29,134 nucleotides of DNA from an uncultured Blautia sp. (GTDB lineage Bacteria > Bacillota > Clostridia > Lachnospirales > Lachnospiraceae). Below the pieces are notes generated by a model. The model saw only the letters and a program-made list of their open reading frames with translations, had not been told where the DNA came from and searched no databases. Positions 7,134 through 15,834 of this stretch are shown piece by piece. The position numbers and the translations under genes are program-made. How positions within the stretch are numbered: position 1 is the stretch's first letter; each line of letters opens with the position of its first letter. The stretch spans positions 1 to 29,134 of the forward strand of contig CAMBYR010000004.1 in NCBI GenBank assembly GCA_945872375.1. Reading direction: 5' to 3'.

Positions 7134-9743
7134 ATGGCAAAAACAGAAACACAGATTCCAACCATCATTGACACTCCGGAAGCTCTGGAAGCAAAGATGG
7201 CTGCGATGAAAGAAGCACAGAAACTTTTCGCCAGCTACACTCAGGAACAGGTAGACAAAATCTTCAAAGCCGCAGCAACTGCTGCAGACAAGGCACGTAT
7301 CCCACTTGCAAAAATGGCAGTTGCAGAGACAGGCATGGGAATCGTAGAGGACAAGGTCATCAAAAACCACTACGCATCCGAATATATCTACAATGCCTAC
7401 AAAGATACGAAAACCTGCGGTGTCATCGAAGAAGATACCGTTTACGGAATCAAAAAAATCGCCGAGCCCATCGGTTTGATTGCAGCGGTTATTCCTACTA
7501 CCAATCCTACCTCCACCGCGATCTTCAAGACCCTGATCGCCCTGAAGACAAGAAACGCCATCATCATCAGCCCGCATCCCCGTGCAAAAGGCTCCACGAT
7601 TGAAGCTGCAAGGATCGTTCTGGATGCAGCGGTAAAAGCAGGTGCACCAGAAGGCATCATCGGCTGGATCGATGTTCCCAGTCTGGAGCTTACCAACCTG
7701 GTTATGAAGGAAGCGGATATTATCCTTGCCACAGGAGGTCCCGGCATGGTAAAGGCGGCTTATTCCTCCGGAAAACCGGCTCTGGGTGTCGGTGCCGGAA
7801 ATACGCCTGTCATCATTGACGAAACAGCCGATATCCGTCTCGCCGTAAACTCCATTATCCACTCCAAAACCTTTGACAACGGTATGATCTGTGCATCTGA
7901 ACAGTCCGTCACGGTTCTTAACAGCATTTATGAAAAAGTAAAAGCGGAATTTCTCTACAGAGGCTGCTATTTCCTGAAAGAAGACGAACTGGAAAAAGTA
8001 AGAAAAACCATCATTATCAATGGTGCACTGAATGCAAAGATCGTCGGACAGAAAGCCGCCGACATCGCAGCAATGGCGGGTGTTTCCGTTCCGGCAGAGA
8101 CAAAGATCCTCATCGGCGAAGTAGAATCCGTGGATATCAGCGAAGAATTTGCACATGAAAAGCTCTCTCCGGTTCTTGCCATGTACCATGCAAAGGATTT
8201 TGACGAAGCCATCGCTAAGGCAGAACGTCTTGTGGCAGACGGAGGCTACGGCCACACCTCCTCTCTGTATATCAATACAGCAGAAAAAGAAAAAATGGCA
8301 AAGCATGCGGCTGCCATGAAAACCTGCCGAATCCTTGTCAACACTCCTTCCTCCCAGGGCGGCATCGGTGATCTGTACAACTTCAAGCTGGCTCCTTCCC
8401 TGACTCTGGGCTGCGGTTCCTGGGGCGGCAACTCCGTTTCCGAAAACGTGGGCGTAAAACATCTGATCAATATCAAAACAGTTGCCGAAAGGAGAGAAAA
8501 CATGCTTTGGCTTAGAACTCCGGAAAAAGTTTACTTCAAAAAAGGCTGCACCCCTGTTGCTCTGGACGAACTCGGAACCGTAATGGGCAAGAAACGCTGC
8601 TTTATCGTAACAGACTCCTTCCTCTACAAAAACGGCTACACCAGACCGATCGAAGCCAAGCTTGATGAAATGGGAATCGTTCATACCTGTTTCTCCGATG
8701 TAGAGCCGGATCCCTCTCTGGCAAGTGCACGTGCAGGTGCTGCTGCCATGACAGCCTTCCAGCCTGACTGTATCATTGCTCTCGGCGGCGGATCCGCTAT
8801 GGATGCGGGCAAGATCATGTGGGTTCTTTACGAAAATCCGGACGCTGACTTCGATGATATGGCGATGGACTTCATGGATATCCGCAAAAGGATCTACACC
8901 TTCCCGAAAATGGGCAAAAAAGCATATTTTGTAGCAATCCCCACCTCCTCCGGTACAGGCTCCGAGGTAACTCCTTTCGCGATCATCACCGACAAGGAAA
9001 CCGGAATCAAATGGCCGCTGGCTGATTACGAGCTGATGCCGAATATGGCGATCGTGGACACCGATAATATGATGACTGCACCAAAGGGACTGACCTGTGC
9101 TTCCGGTATCGATGTAATGACACATGCCATTGAGGCCTATGTTTCCATTATGGCTTCCGATTACACCGACAGCCTTGCTCTGAAGGCAATCAAGCTGGTA
9201 TTCGACTATCTGCCGCGCGCCTACAGGGACGGCAATGATGTAGAGGCCAGGGATCACATGGCAAATGCCTCCTGCATGGCCGGTATGGCTTTCGCAAATG
9301 CCTTCCTGGGACTGAATCATTCCATGGCACACAAGCTTGGCGCCTTCCATCATCTGCCCCACGGAATTGCAAACGCCCTGGTTCTGACAGATGTCATGCG
9401 CTATAACAGTGCGGAAGTACCCACCAAGATGGGCACCTTCCCACAGTACCAGTATCCACATGCACTGGCACGCTATGCAGAGATCGGCCGTTTTGTAGGA
9501 CTGACCGGCAAAGATGATCAGGAAGTTTTTGAAAAGCTGATTGAGAAACTGGAAGAGCTGAAAAAGATCATCGAAATCAAACCCACCATCAAAGATTATG
9601 GTGTAGACGAAAAATATTTCCTGGAGACCCTGGATGACATGGTAGAACAGGCATTCAACGATCAGTGCACAGGGGCCAATCCAAGATACCCGTTAATGTC
9701 CGAAATGAAGGAACTGTACCTGAAAGCATATTACGGTAAATAA
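7134..9743 (+). CDS. adhE: Bifunctional acetaldehyde-CoA / alcohol dehydrogenase AdhE
   Basis: Reduces acetyl-CoA to acetaldehyde and then ethanol, using two NADH, to regenerate NAD+ in fermentation; the family forms cytosolic spirosomes. The 869 residues contain an N-terminal CoA-acylating aldehyde dehydrogenase (to about 440; catalytic Cys253 in GMICASEQS) and a C-terminal iron-dependent alcohol dehydrogenase (about 455-869) with GGGSAMD at 551-557 and iron ligands Asp660, His664, His729 and His743 at the spacing of the family. Length is normal and both active sites are intact. AGGAGGATTTCAAA precedes the ATG. The perfect promoter and two Rex-like boxes upstream suggest redox control. A small phosphotransferase gene follows after 35 bases. 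Confidence 0.98.
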   Translation: MAKTETQIPTIIDTPEALEAKMAAMKEAQKLFASYTQEQVDKIFKAAATAADKARIPLAKMAVAETGMGIVEDKVIKNHYASEYIYNAYKDTKTCGVIEEDTVYGIKKIAEPIGLIAAVIPTTNPTSTAIFKTLIALKTRNAIIISPHPRAKGSTIEAARIVLDAAVKAGAPEGIIGWIDVPSLELTNLVMKEADIILATGGPGMVKAAYSSGKPALGVGAGNTPVIIDETADIRLAVNSIIHSKTFDNGMICASEQSVTVLNSIYEKVKAEFLYRGCYFLKEDELEKVRKTIIINGALNAKIVGQKAADIAAMAGVSVPAETKILIGEVESVDISEEFAHEKLSPVLAMYHAKDFDEAIAKAERLVADGGYGHTSSLYINTAEKEKMAKHAAAMKTCRILVNTPSSQGGIGDLYNFKLAPSLTLGCGSWGGNSVSENVGVKHLINIKTVAERRENMLWLRTPEKVYFKKGCTPVALDELGTVMGKKRCFIVTDSFLYKNGYTRPIEAKLDEMGIVHTCFSDVEPDPSLASARAGAAAMTAFQPDCIIALGGGSAMDAGKIMWVLYENPDADFDDMAMDFMDIRKRIYTFPKMGKKAYFVAIPTSSGTGSEVTPFAIITDKETGIKWPLADYELMPNMAIVDTDNMMTAPKGLTCASGIDVMTHAIEAYVSIMASDYTDSLALKAIKLVFDYLPRAYRDGNDVEARDHMANASCMAGMAFANAFLGLNHSMAHKLGAFHHLPHGIANALVLTDVMRYNSAEVPTKMGTFPQYQYPHALARYAEIGRFVGLTGKDDQEVFEKLIEKLEELKKIIEIKPTIKDYGVDEKYFLETLDDMVEQAFNDQCTGANPRYPLMSEMKELYLKAYYGK

Positions 9744-9778
9744 ATCAAACGGTTTGTATTACAGAAAGGATGTCAGCC

Positions 9779-10537
9779 ATGAATTTAAAAAATAAAACAG
9801 TATTTCTGACCCGTCCCTACAAGGTGGTCTACAAAGACGGCGACCGCATTATCAAGGTGTTCACCAAAGAGCATGGGAAAGCGAATGTATTTAACGAGGC
9901 TCTCTGCCAGGCCCGCGTGGAAGAAAGCGGTCTGGATATCCCCGCTGTCCTGGAAGTCAGCATGATTGACGGAGAATGGGCTCTTGCCGTTGAATATGTA
10001 GAGGGAAAAACTCTGGAACAGCTTATGCAGGAAGATCCTGCCAATCCGGAGAAATACATGGAGCAGTTTGTGGATCTGCAGCTTTCCATGCATGAGAAAA
10101 AGGCTCCCCGCCTGACTCTTCAGAAGGATAAATTTGCCCGGAAGATTTCCAGTCTGAAAAACACCGTAGATGCCACCACCCGATATGAGCTTCATACAAG
10201 ACTGGATTCCATGCCGAACCACACCAAGCTCTGCCACGGGGACTTCAATCCCAGCAATGTGATCGTAAGAAACGACGGCACCATGACCATCGTAGACTGG
10301 GCCCATGCCACTCAGGGAAATGCCAGCGGCGATGCAGCCATCACCTATCTGGAATTTGCCCTGAAGGATCAGAAGCTGGCAGATCTTTACCTGGATCTGT
10401 TCTGCAAAAAGAGCGATACGGCCAAACAGTACGTGCAGAAATGGCTTCCCATTGCGGCGGCTGCACAGCTTACCAAGGAAATTCCGGAAGAAAAGGAATT
10501 CCTCTCCCGCTGGATCGACGTCATCGATTTTCAGTAA
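9779..10537 (+). CDS. APH-fold small-molecule phosphotransferase
   Basis: A 252-residue protein of the aminoglycoside phosphotransferase/choline kinase fold. Visible are a shortened N-lobe with a plausible ATP lysine (RIIKVF), the catalytic loop LCHGDFNPSNVI and the metal-binding IVDWAHA. It resembles a group of small uncharacterised Clostridia and Fibrobacter proteins (TIGR02172-like, from memory). The substrate is unknown; nothing specifically points to antibiotic resistance. The start at 9779 is chosen because AGAAAGGA is at the right distance; the in-frame ATG at 9770 overlaps that site. It lies 35 bases after adhE on the same strand with no terminator between, so it is probably cotranscribed and under the same redox control. 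Confidence 0.8.
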   Translation: MNLKNKTVFLTRPYKVVYKDGDRIIKVFTKEHGKANVFNEALCQARVEESGLDIPAVLEVSMIDGEWALAVEYVEGKTLEQLMQEDPANPEKYMEQFVDLQLSMHEKKAPRLTLQKDKFARKISSLKNTVDATTRYELHTRLDSMPNHTKLCHGDFNPSNVIVRNDGTMTIVDWAHATQGNASGDAAITYLEFALKDQKLADLYLDLFCKKSDTAKQYVQKWLPIAAAAQLTKEIPEEKEFLSRWIDVIDFQ

Positions 10538-10568
10538 ACCTTTGAAACGATACCTCCCTATAAAAAGC

Positions 10569-10598
10569 GCGGCTGAAGTTCAGGAGAACTTCAGCCGC
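10569..10598. terminator. Bidirectional terminator between converging genes
   Basis: A perfect 13-bp stem (GCGGCTGAAGTTC and its complement) with an AGGA loop. The plus strand continues ATATTTTATACTTTTT and the minus strand GCTTTTTATA, so it can end both the adhE-phosphotransferase unit and the ior-transporter-aminotransferase operon. Confidence 0.85.
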
Positions 10599-10618
10599 AT
10601 ATTTTATACTTTTTATGC

Positions 10619-11809
10619 TCAGACAAGTCCGTATTCTGCTGCCAGCTTTTTGAATTCCGGCAGAGAATGGATAATAGTTTCATAGGATACGCAGTATGCC
10701 AGTCTTACATAACCCGGGCATGCAAAGGAGCTTCCCGGCACCATAAGAATATTATATTTCTTTCCGGCCTCACAGAATTCCTTCTCATCTGCCACAGGAG
10801 ATTTTACAAAGAGATAGAAGGCGCCCTGAGGTTTGATGCATTCAAATCCGCACTCCTTCAGTCCATTGTAAAGAGCGATTCTGTTTTTGTCATAAGCTGC
10901 CACATCCACTTCTGCATCCACACATTTTCCGATCACCTTCTGCATCAGAGACGGAGCATTGACGCTTCCCAGTGTACGGTTGGAAATTGCCGCTGCCGTG
11001 ATCAGCTCTTCGCTTCCGTCCGCTTCATCCGGAATTACCAGATAACCAATACGTTCTCCCGGCAGGGACAGAGATTTGCTGTAGGAATAACCTACCACCG
11101 TATTTGCATAATATTTTGTCAGGTAAGGAACCTCCACACCGTCATAAGCCAGCTCCCTGTATGGTTCATCAGAGATCAGGTAAATCACGCTGCCGAATTC
11201 CTGCTGTTTTTTCTCAAGGATGGAAGCCAGTTTTTTGATGGTCTCTTCAGAATAAACCACACCGGTGGGATTGTGAGGTGTATTGACGATTACTGCTCTG
11301 GTGTTTGCTGTGATCTTCTGTTCCAGCTCCTCCAGATTCGGCTGGAAGGTCGCAGTATCCGGAGAGATTTCCACAAGCTTTCCGTCAAAATTCTTTACAT
11401 ATGCACCATACTCCAGGAAATACGGTGCAAAAACAACCACTTCTTCCCCCGGATTCAGGATCGTTTTCAGGATGACGTTCAGTCCGCTTGCAGCACCCAC
11501 TGTCATGATCAGGTTCTTTGCCGCAAAGGAAGTTCCGAAACGGCGGTTCAGAGATTCCGCAATCGTCTGACGCACATCTTCAAAACCGGCATTGCTCATA
11601 TATCCGTGAAGAACGGTCGGCTCCATTTCATTGACAAGGTCAATGATTGCCTGACGAACACAGTCCGGTGCCGGAACACTTGGATTTCCAAGGCTGAAGT
11701 CGAATACTTTGTCGGCGCCGTAAATGCTGCGAAGACGATTTCCTTCCTCAAACATCATACGAATCGCTGAATTGTTTTTTACATAGGGTTTCATTTTTTC
11801 TGAAATCAT
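10619..11809 (-). CDS. PLP-dependent aminotransferase, class I/II (aspartate/aromatic type)
   Basis: A 396-residue fold-type I aminotransferase. Key motifs: FSLGNPSVPAPD near the N-terminus, NTPHNPTGVVYS (PLP-contacting Asn), SDEPYRELAYDG, the PLP Lys245 in YSYSKSLSLPGERIGY, and a C-terminal VRLAYCVS containing the carboxylate-binding Arg. RBS AGAGGAG precedes the ATG. It is the last gene of an operon with indolepyruvate ferredoxin oxidoreductase and a sodium-coupled amino acid symporter. That context suggests it converts aromatic amino acids to aryl-pyruvates, the substrates of IorAB, although the sequence alone would be annotated as an aspartate-type transaminase. Substrate choice is inference. 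Confidence 0.9.
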   Translation of the reverse strand: MISEKMKPYVKNNSAIRMMFEEGNRLRSIYGADKVFDFSLGNPSVPAPDCVRQAIIDLVNEMEPTVLHGYMSNAGFEDVRQTIAESLNRRFGTSFAAKNLIMTVGAASGLNVILKTILNPGEEVVVFAPYFLEYGAYVKNFDGKLVEISPDTATFQPNLEELEQKITANTRAVIVNTPHNPTGVVYSEETIKKLASILEKKQQEFGSVIYLISDEPYRELAYDGVEVPYLTKYYANTVVGYSYSKSLSLPGERIGYLVIPDEADGSEELITAAAISNRTLGSVNAPSLMQKVIGKCVDAEVDVAAYDKNRIALYNGLKECGFECIKPQGAFYLFVKSPVADEKEFCEAGKKYNILMVPGSSFACPGYVRLAYCVSYETIIHSLPEFKKLAAEYGLV

Positions 11810-11864
11810 AATCTTACTCCTCTTCTTCCCGCTCAGGCGAGCTTAAGTCTTTTACGAAGCTGTC

Positions 11865-13331
11865 TTATTTCTTTTTCCTTTTTCCGAAAGCAATCCAGCC
11901 CGTCAGGGCAAGCATCAGAATTCCCACGATCATCCATGGAATCAGGTAATGCATTCCCTTTGGCCGGAACATATCGTAATATCCCTTCAGATAAATGACG
12001 GCAACGACCACGGGAATTACCACGCTCATATACCATCGGATTCCTCCGGGGAATTTCAGTCCGCTTCCCGTATTGGATTCCTTTACGAAAGCATCCCAGC
12101 CCCATCCGTTTTTCAGTGAGCAAAACAGGACAAAAAGCACAGATCCCAGCGGAAGGATGTTGTTTGATACAATAAAATCTTCCAGATCCATAATATTGGT
12201 GCCTTCCCCAAGCACCTGAAGACCGGACAGAACATTAAAGCCCAGAATCGCAGGCATGGAAAGGAGGATCACAAGAACGATATTCACAAGCACGGCTTTT
12301 TTCCGTTCCCATCCCCAAAGATCCATGGCAAACGAAAGGATATTTTCAAAAACAGCGATCACTGTGGAAAGTGCGGCAAACGACATAAACAGGAAAAACA
12401 GCGTTCCCCAGATTCTGCCTCCGGACATCTGATTAAATACATTGGGAAGGGTGATGAAAATCAGTCCCGGTCCGGCTCCCGGCTCCACATCAAAGGCAAA
12501 GCATGCGGGAATAATGATCAGCCCTGCCATCAGCGCCACAAAGGTGTCCAGTACCAGAATATTTACGGATTCCCCTGTGAGGGAACGTTCTTTGTCCAGA
12601 TAGCTTCCGAAGATCGTCATGGCTCCGATTCCGATGCTCAGGGTGAAAAACGCCTGAGACAGCGCCCCGAAAATCACATTGCCGATCCCGGCCTCCTTCA
12701 CATTGTCCGGATTCGGCACCAGATAAAACTTCACACCCTCCATGGCACCGTCCAGCGTCAGAGAATGAACAGCCAGCACAATGATCAGGCAGAGCAGGCA
12801 AAGCATCATAACCTTTGTAATTCTTTCAATGCCTTTCTGAAGTCCCAGTGAACAGACTCCGAAGGATACCAAAACTGTCACTGCCATCCAGAAGGTCATC
12901 GTTCCCGGTGAAGCGAGCAGATTTCCAAAAAAATCATTGATCTGTCCGGAATCCGCTCCCTGCAGTTTTCCGGAAACCGAAGCATAACAATAATACATCA
13001 TCCATCCTGCAACCATGGTATAAAACATCATCAGCATATAACAGCCAATGATTCCCATATAGCTGTAATTATGGAAATTGGAGCCCTTTGGTTCCAGCGT
13101 CTGAAACGCCTTTGCCGCACTCTGACGGCTTGCACGTCCCACGGCAAATTCACAGACCATGATGGGCAGTCCCATCAGTACCAGGAACACGAGATAGATC
13201 AGGATAAAAATCGCCCCGCCATACTTTCCGGTCATGTAGGGAAACTTCCATACGTTTCCAAGGCCGATGGCACAGCCTGCCGATACCAGAATAAATCCCA
13301 GCCTTGAGCCAAACTTTTCTCTTTCTTTCAC
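11865..13331 (-). CDS. Sodium-dependent amino acid symporter, NSS/SNF family
   Basis: A 488-residue LeuT-fold secondary transporter in the cytoplasmic membrane. The N-terminus carries the hallmark of TM1 (SRLGFILVSAGCAIGLGNVWKFPY, here split by the unwound GLGN region that binds sodium and substrate), and 11 or more hydrophobic segments follow. It ends in a basic FGKRKKK tail. Bacterial members import amino acids, including tryptophan (TnaT) and hydrophobic amino acids (MhsT). The start is GTG at 13331 with AAGGAGCAGAACG upstream; this site overlaps the iorB stop codon, giving tight coupling. The neighbours iorAB and an aminotransferase point to aromatic amino acids as substrate (inference). 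Confidence 0.93.
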   Translation of the reverse strand: MKEREKFGSRLGFILVSAGCAIGLGNVWKFPYMTGKYGGAIFILIYLVFLVLMGLPIMVCEFAVGRASRQSAAKAFQTLEPKGSNFHNYSYMGIIGCYMLMMFYTMVAGWMMYYCYASVSGKLQGADSGQINDFFGNLLASPGTMTFWMAVTVLVSFGVCSLGLQKGIERITKVMMLCLLCLIIVLAVHSLTLDGAMEGVKFYLVPNPDNVKEAGIGNVIFGALSQAFFTLSIGIGAMTIFGSYLDKERSLTGESVNILVLDTFVALMAGLIIIPACFAFDVEPGAGPGLIFITLPNVFNQMSGGRIWGTLFFLFMSFAALSTVIAVFENILSFAMDLWGWERKKAVLVNIVLVILLSMPAILGFNVLSGLQVLGEGTNIMDLEDFIVSNNILPLGSVLFVLFCSLKNGWGWDAFVKESNTGSGLKFPGGIRWYMSVVIPVVVAVIYLKGYYDMFRPKGMHYLIPWMIVGILMLALTGWIAFGKRKKK

Positions 13332-13342
13332 CGTTCTGCTCC

Positions 13343-13915
13343 TTATGCCAGCGCGTCCATGCCGACTTTTAATGCTTTCTTATTTAATTCCACAAACTGA
13401 GGTTTGATATTTGCTTCCAGGATGCCGTCCCAGTCAATATGTTCCAGTCCCATGGCTTTGATGATGGTTCCCAGAAGAATGATATTGGCAGCCTTTACGT
13501 TTCCAAGCTCTTCCGCAAGCGCTGTGGCATTTACCACCTTCGCCTTCACATGCTTTTCAATTTCTTCCAGAATATCATCCCCATAGGTTTCTTCTCCCGT
13601 AATGACGGACATGGACGGAATTTCTTCATTATTCACCACAAGGGTTCCGTCTTCCTTCAGATAATCCAGTGCACGGAGAGCTTCCATTTTCTCAAAAGAA
13701 ACGATAATATCCGCTTTCCCTTTTTCAATAACCGGAGACATTACCTTTTCTCCGTAGCGAACCTGAGAAGAAACACTTCCGCCCCTCTGGGACATGCCGT
13801 GAATCTCACTCATTTTTACATCATATCCGGCTTCCATCAGACCGGTTGTCAGAATCTTGCTGGCGAGGATGGTTCCCTGACCGCCTACGCCTACCAGTAA
13901 AATACTTTTTGTCAT
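13343..13915 (-). CDS. iorB: Indolepyruvate:ferredoxin oxidoreductase, beta subunit
   Basis: Gamma-domain subunit (190 residues) of the 2-oxoacid:ferredoxin oxidoreductase that decarboxylates aryl-pyruvates to aryl-acetyl-CoA. It begins with ILLVGVGGQGTILASKIL, the typical GxGGQG loop of this subunit, followed by SEIHGMSQRGGSVSSQVRYG, which is characteristic of IorB. AAGGAGGATTAACCC precedes the ATG, and the gene starts 3 bases after the iorA stop codon. Length is normal. Confidence 0.95.
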   Translation of the reverse strand: MTKSILLVGVGGQGTILASKILTTGLMEAGYDVKMSEIHGMSQRGGSVSSQVRYGEKVMSPVIEKGKADIIVSFEKMEALRALDYLKEDGTLVVNNEEIPSMSVITGEETYGDDILEEIEKHVKAKVVNATALAEELGNVKAANIILLGTIIKAMGLEHIDWDGILEANIKPQFVELNKKALKVGMDALA

Positions 13916-13918
13916 GGG

Positions 13919-15694
13919 TTAATCCTCCTTCGCGATGGCATCTTTCGGGCAGACCTGCGTACAAACATCGCAGCCTACACACTGAGCACGGTTGATGGTA
14001 ACTTTTTTAGCTGTCTTATCATAAGACATGGCCGGACAGCCGGCTTTCAGACAAAGCCTGCATCCCACACATTTCTCCGGATCCACTTTGTTCTTCGTTG
14101 CAAACAGATTATCAAACTCTCCTCTGTCTTCTTTGGAGAATTTCTTCAGTACACATGGCCAGCGGGTAATGATCACAGACGGTTCATCCAGTGCCAGGCA
14201 TTTATCCAGAGTATCATCCACTTCCTGAAGGTTGTTGGGGTTGATGACATATACATGCTTCACACCGATGGCACGCACCAGATCTTCAATTTTGATCAGA
14301 GTGGTCTCTTCGCCTTTTGCCGTATAGCCGGTTCCCGGATTGTTCTGATGTCCTGTCATACCGGTGATACGGTTATCAAGAATGATATTCACGGTGTTGC
14401 TCTTATTGTATACTGTATTGATCAGAGAGTTGATGCCTGTATGGAAGAATGTGGAATCTCCAAGGACCGTTACCACTCTGCGTCCTTTGCCCTCGGCATT
14501 AAAGGTTCTCTGGGCTCCGTGTCCGATACTGATGCTTGCTCCCATGCAGACAGTGGAATCCATTGCCTGATACGGCTTTCCTGCGGCCAGCGTATAGCAT
14601 CCGATATCACCGCTGATCATGATATCCTTGCGTTTTCCAAGACGGTAAAACAGACCTCTGTGAGGACATCCTGCACAGAAGGTAGGTGCACGGCCGATCA
14701 GCTTTGTCTTATCGTATTCCATCAGCTTCGGCTGTTCGCCGGTAACACATGCGCGAATCACATCAGGAGTCAGTTCGCCGTAGGACGGGAACAGTTCCTT
14801 TCCGATGCAGTCACAGCCCTGCTGTTTTACAAACTCTTCAATATACGGATCATTCTCCTCCAGAATATAAACCTTATCCACTTTGTAGCAGAAATCTTTG
14901 ATCAGGTTTGCCGGAAGAGGATTGGTAAATCCAAGCTTCAGATAGGATGCATTTTCTCCGAATACTTCTTTTGCATAATAGTAGCATACGCCGGAAGCAA
15001 TGACACCGATTTTGGTATCTCCCATTTCCACACGGTTGAATTCCGATGTTTCGCTGTACTCAGCCAGCGTTTCCATACGTTTTTCCAGTTTCGCACGAAG
15101 GTTTCTGGCAATCGCCGGAAGACAGACATACTTCGCCGGATTCTTGCTCCATTCCTTTGCAGGAACCTCTGCCCTGTCCTTCAGCTCCACAATGGATTTG
15201 GAATGACAGACACGGGTAGTCATTCGGATGATAAACGGCGTATCAAATTTTTCTCCCAGCTCGTAGGCAGCTTTTACCATATCGATGCATTCCTGGCTGT
15301 CGGACGGCTCCAGCATGGCAATTTTGGCCGCTTTTGCGTAATTGCGGTTATCCTGCTCATTCTGAGAGGAGAACATGCCGGGTTCGTCTGCGGTAACGAT
15401 CACATTTCCGCCGTTGACGCCCATATAAGCCCAGGTAAACATGGGGTCTGCTGCCACATTCATGCCTACATGCTTCATGGAAACCATGCTGCGGGCTCCT
15501 GCTACGGATGCTCCGATGGCGGATTCCATGGCTACTTTTTCGTTTGGTGCCCACTCTGCATAGATTTCTTTATATGTAGCGAGATTCTCCAGAATTTCGG
15601 TACTGGGTGTTCCCGGATATGCGGACGCATAGGTTACACCAGCCTCATATGCGCCTCTGGCGATGGCTTCATCGCCGGTCATTAACTTCTTCAT
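13919..15694 (-). CDS. iorA: Indolepyruvate:ferredoxin oxidoreductase, alpha subunit
   Basis: A 591-residue catalytic subunit. Order of domains: pyrimidine-binding and transketolase-like N-terminal part (GDEAIARGAYEAGV, YPGTPSTEI), the CAGCPHRG motif, the thiamine-diphosphate domain (SGDIGCY, VLGDSTFFHTGINSL, LDNRITGMTGHQ), then two 4Fe-4S clusters in the last 50 residues (CVGCRLCLKAGCP and CVGCDVCTQVCP). The enzyme oxidises indolepyruvate, phenylpyruvate or hydroxyphenylpyruvate with CoA and passes electrons to ferredoxin; it is oxygen-sensitive, as suits an anaerobe. GAGGAGGTACCT precedes the ATG. It is the first gene of the operon iorA-iorB-symporter-aminotransferase, with a good promoter at 15728-15757. 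Confidence 0.97.
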   Translation of the reverse strand: MKKLMTGDEAIARGAYEAGVTYASAYPGTPSTEILENLATYKEIYAEWAPNEKVAMESAIGASVAGARSMVSMKHVGMNVAADPMFTWAYMGVNGGNVIVTADEPGMFSSQNEQDNRNYAKAAKIAMLEPSDSQECIDMVKAAYELGEKFDTPFIIRMTTRVCHSKSIVELKDRAEVPAKEWSKNPAKYVCLPAIARNLRAKLEKRMETLAEYSETSEFNRVEMGDTKIGVIASGVCYYYAKEVFGENASYLKLGFTNPLPANLIKDFCYKVDKVYILEENDPYIEEFVKQQGCDCIGKELFPSYGELTPDVIRACVTGEQPKLMEYDKTKLIGRAPTFCAGCPHRGLFYRLGKRKDIMISGDIGCYTLAAGKPYQAMDSTVCMGASISIGHGAQRTFNAEGKGRRVVTVLGDSTFFHTGINSLINTVYNKSNTVNIILDNRITGMTGHQNNPGTGYTAKGEETTLIKIEDLVRAIGVKHVYVINPNNLQEVDDTLDKCLALDEPSVIITRWPCVLKKFSKEDRGEFDNLFATKNKVDPEKCVGCRLCLKAGCPAMSYDKTAKKVTINRAQCVGCDVCTQVCPKDAIAKED

Positions 15695-15727
15695 AGGTAC
15701 CTCCTCATTTTCATCTGCTAATACTTT

Positions 15728-15757
15728 ATTGTAACCCTATACGGACAGGTATGTCAA
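15728..15757 (-). promoter_or_regulatory. Sigma-A promoter of the ior operon
   Basis: On the minus strand: TTGACA (15757-15752), 18-base spacer, TACAAT (15733-15728). The predicted start site lies about 25-30 bases upstream of the iorA ATG. No operator is recognisable. Confidence 0.7.
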
Positions 15758-15783
15758 TGTATTTCAGGCTTCGCTTTGAACAG

Positions 15784-15823
15784 AAAAACATCCGTTCCAT
15801 AAATAATACAGACACGGATGTTT
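15784..15823 (-). terminator. Terminator at the end of the TerY-P-like operon
   Basis: Minus strand: a 10-bp stem AAACATCCGT/ACGGATGTTT with an 18-base loop, 3' arm running into TTTTT. It begins 11 bases after the stop codon of the serine hydrolase gene, so it marks the end of the long operon from the right. Confidence 0.72.
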
Positions 15824-15834
15824 CTTAATAATCT

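Noticed and set aside
7101..9461. 786-codon open frame on the minus strand
   Set aside because: It is antisense to adhE and an effect of that gene's codon bias; the translation is rich in Cys, His and Phe with no recognisable fold.
10667..11770. 367-codon open frame on the plus strand
   Set aside because: It is antisense to the aminotransferase with intact PLP motifs.
14255..15685. 476-codon open frame on the plus strand
   Set aside because: It is antisense to iorA, which has full cofactor motifs; no start signals, no protein-like pattern.
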